Origin: Psychrobium sp051201665
GTDB lineage: Bacteria; Pseudomonadota; Gammaproteobacteria; Enterobacterales; Psychrobiaceae
Assembly (NCBI RefSeq): GCF_051201665.1
Contig: NZ_CP179210.1
Location: 2,976,001-3,040,000, forward strand
Direction of reading: 5' to 3'
DNA: 64,000 nucleotides
Shown here piece after piece: positions 61,397 to 64,000 of the stretch. The position numbers and the translations under genes are program-made. Position 1 is the first letter of the stretch. Each line of letters opens with the position of its first letter. The notes beneath the pieces were generated by a model. The model did no database searches. It was not told the DNA's origin and saw only the letters and a list, made by a program, of their open reading frames with translations.

Positions 61397-63199
61397 TTAG
61401 AAGAATGTCGCTTTGTACTCAACCCCCCAGAATGCTGGTTCTTTAACCATGCCTGTTAGGTTATTGAAATCAACACCGCCTGTGATGCTGTCATCATTGG
61501 TAATGTTACGGCCAAAGATTGCAACTTCGTGACTGTTGTTATCTGTATCCCATGCATAACCAACACGAACGCCGCCTTCAAGCATGTTGTCATCGTTGAA
61601 CTCAACTGACTCATACAAGAAGAAGTTAATTTTGCTGCGGTATGCCCAATCAGTGTATGCAAAAATTTCACCTTCACCGAACTCTTTAGCGTAGCGTAAA
61701 GTAAAGTTAGCAATCCACTCTGGTGCATTAGGAAGGCTGTTGCCGTCAATGATTGCTAAGCCATCGCTATTTAATGGATCCGCGATTGTACAAGAACGAC
61801 AGAATTGTACAGCTAGGTCGCTATCGTTAATTTCTGTCTTGTTGTAGCTCACACCAGCGGTCATTAATAGATCTTCAGTAATGGCCACTTCAGAGTCTAC
61901 TTCAAAACCGTAACCTTTAGTGTTGTCAGCATTTAGAAGACGCGTAGTATTTGAACCACCACCAACAGCCGTTAGTTGTTGATCATCCATGGTGTAGTAG
62001 AACGTAGAAACGTTAACACGAGCACGATCTTCCCAAACGCTTTATTTAACACCAAACTCAATAGAGTGCAGTGTTTCAGAATCAGCGGTAGTAATATCAT
62101 CACCGAAAGATACACGACCTTGGATAGATGGCGCACGGAAACCTTTTGCAGCACGTGCATATAAGTTTACATCTTCCGAGTAGTTATAGAACGCACTTAA
62201 GTCCCAGCTAACTTGTGAATCGTTAACATTTAATTTAGTAAGCGCTAAGTTAGCACCACCAAAGGCTGTTTGTGTACGCTCAGCTTCGAAATCTTTGTCA
62301 TCATCAGTATAACGAACACCCGCAGTCACTTTTAAGCGATCTGATACATCATAATCAGCCGATGCAAAAACGGCCCACGCAGTTGTTTCTTGATTTTGGC
62401 GAGCAAAAATATTCTGAGCACCACCACCTAATGTATCGAAACCTAGGTTGTTAATGGTTAAGTCTTCTTTAAAGAAAAATACACCGTATTGGTAATCTAG
62501 TTTACCTAGCTCGTTTGAAGCAACACGGAATTCTTGCGTAAACTGAGAGTGGTCTGGAATTACGCCAGCACTTTCAGATGGAAATGGAATTGGCGTTTCA
62601 TCGGTACGCGGGCCACTTACAGGTAGGAATACAGCGCCGTAACCACCGTCGATATCGCCCTGTGAGAATACTTCTACAGATTCATAACCTGTAATAGAGG
62701 TAACAGTGTGATCACCAAGGTTATATTCTAGATTTAAGCTAGCGCCTTGGTTATCGACAAACTGCTTAGAGCGGCTAGCGGCATCGTGGTAAACAGTTTC
62801 GTAATCGAAATCATCAACGAGATCATTGGTGCCCGGCTTAATGATATTTGCACGGAAGTTAATCGGTGTACCATTCATGTCGCGCCAGTGGTAGTTGAAC
62901 AACGCGTTCATGTTGTCGCCTTCGTAAAGGAACTGAACACGACCAGCGATTTCTTGGTAACCGCCAACAACATCGTTTTGTTCAAAGCCTGGTGCTTTAT
63001 TATCAATAAAGTTATCGCGAGATTGACGTAATAAAGAAACACGAGTTGATAACTCATCAGTCAAACCGAAACCCGCAGCGCCTTGAAGATCCATAGAGCC
63101 CCAAGTACCGTAAGATGCAGACACATAAGCGTCAAACTCTTGTGAAGGCTTAACTGAATCAAATTTTACAAGACCAGCAGATTTCTCACACATCAACAC
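61397..63199 (-). pseudogene. TonB-dependent receptor, truncated and with an internal stop
   Basis: On the minus strand two frames in the same phase form one outer-membrane receptor barrel. They are separated by a TAA at 62042-62044, after which the reading continues SVWEDRARVNVSTFYYTMDD and so on to the C-terminal barrel ending in aromatic-rich FWGVEYKATFF. The N terminus is missing: the frame starts within the conserved plug segment (SAGLVKFDSVKPS), with no signal peptide or TonB box. A GTG at 63199 is merely the first possible start. The receptor is of the Alteromonadales siderophore/carbohydrate type; substrate unknown. Confidence 0.85.
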
Positions 63200-63319
63200 A
63201 CAATTAATGTGACAAAAACCACACTTAATTCACGAATTATTGCAAGCTAGACCTAAACTTCATATTTGAATGCTTTAGCAGTGTGAAACATCCTATTAAC
63301 CTATACAAAGTGTCAACTT

Positions 63320-63821
63320 TTAATTAATTAGATATAAACGCATTAATAAGAGTGCTTTTTCATATTTTTGATAAACATGTGCGGGTTTAATCACGCGCTG
63401 AGATTGACGGTCATATTCAACATCGAATGAATGCCCTTGGCGCCTCATTAAATCTTGTAATAACACACGGTTCATCACGGTAATAGTAAACACATGTATA
63501 GGTTTTATCTGCTTATCATCATAGGGACTGTAATAAGGACGCCCTGGGTAAATCAGGTCTAATATGCTGCGGCTTATTATCAAGTTGATTCAACATAATC
63601 ACTTTTTCATTCAAAGCTGTAGCAATAGCATAAACATGAAGTGGTTTTGCATCAATGAGTTTAATACTTTCAATGCGCTCTTTTTTATTCGAACTGAGCT
63701 TTTTAACGACAGATTCAATTGCTTTTACTCGTGAATAAACATCGCTAGGAGTTACTGCTGCTTGTGCTGATAATGCCGATAAAAAACCAACGATGGCAAA
63801 AAATACTGATACATACTTCAC
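63320..63821 (-). pseudogene. Frameshifted exported repeat protein
   Basis: From a GTG at 63821 (GAGAGG six bases ahead) the frame encodes a signal peptide (VKYVSVFFAIVGFLSALSAQA) and a short helical protein. The frame is broken near 63550-63580 and continues in the next phase as YPGRPYYSPYDDKQIKPIHV to a stop at 63320. Four similar units are seen: VTPSDVYSRV, AKPLHVYAIA, IKPIHVFTIT and IKPAHVYQKY. I do not know the family by name; similar proteins occur in Alteromonadales. Function unknown. Confidence 0.65.
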
Positions 63822-64000
63822 TATAAGCCTCTCTTCTACATCCATAAAAATACATCAAATTAACTTTCTTTTTCCAACTTAACGCTTTACGACGCGATAG
63901 CAAGTTTAAAAACGTGCGTAAGTTAGAAAAACTCAGGGTTTCTTAAAAAATTCGCTAACAAACAAGTGGCAAAAATAACGATTTAGTAACCTAAAAAACT

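Noticed and set aside
1..64000. tRNA, rRNA or CRISPR array
   Set aside because: No cloverleaf-type gene, rRNA segment or regularly spaced repeat was seen in reading the window.

Overview
The window reads as chromosome of a marine, moderately AT-rich gammaproteobacterium of the Alteromonadales type (Colwelliaceae or Thalassotalea-like is my best guess, unverified). Support comes from gene order and families: sdhCDAB-sucABCD divergent from gltA, pspF/pspABC next to sapABCDF, dapA-bamC next to gcvR-bcp, a DUF3622 protein, a GlyGly-CTERM tail and several ACT/RND/M1 families typical of that order. No rRNA, tRNA or CRISPR array was seen.

Layout. 1-860: end of an IS982-family element inserted in an integron integrase gene, of which only the C-terminal catalytic part remains in the window. 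860-1126: a degenerate second copy of the sucD 3' end with its own terminator. 1127-12542: TCA-cycle block (succinyl-CoA synthetase, 2-oxoglutarate dehydrogenase E1/E2, succinate dehydrogenase, then citrate synthase on the other strand). 12808-20287: a three-gene RND efflux operon with one lipoprotein adaptor and two different permeases. 20323-25272: M23 peptidase, glyoxalase-fold protein, RclC-like membrane protein, GmhB, ornithine-cyclodeaminase family enzyme and PepP, ended by an IS3 remnant. 25573-34304: YqiJ/flotillin pair, a chemoreceptor, a leaderless 5'-nucleotidase, an exported methyltransferase-fold protein, an acetyltransferase and BamC. 34318-36398: dapA, gcvR, bcp. 36464-44776: envelope stress (psp) and peptide uptake (sap) genes, then ppiC.

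From about 45 kb to the right edge the character changes: intact genes (M1 peptidase, oligopeptidase B, EAL-CBS-GGDEF protein, exported cyclophilin, YceI) alternate with broken genes and mobile elements. These include a DUF3857/transglutaminase membrane protein gene cut into three reading frames, two IS1595-family remnants, an IS982 copy, an IS427-group IS5 element, a truncated TonB-dependent receptor and a frameshifted repeat protein.

The most informative signal is a family of three nearly identical 157-bp elements with 15-bp perfect terminal inverted repeats and 3-bp target duplications (TAA, TAA, TTA). One copy lies inside the DUF3857 gene, and removing it with one target repeat joins the two downstream reading frames in phase. 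A second, unrelated non-autonomous element (52081-52343) shares its ends and TA target duplication with the IS427-group element at 60431-61291. I found no convincing new multi-gene system; the novelty here is mainly in mobile-element biology and in a few unusual single genes.
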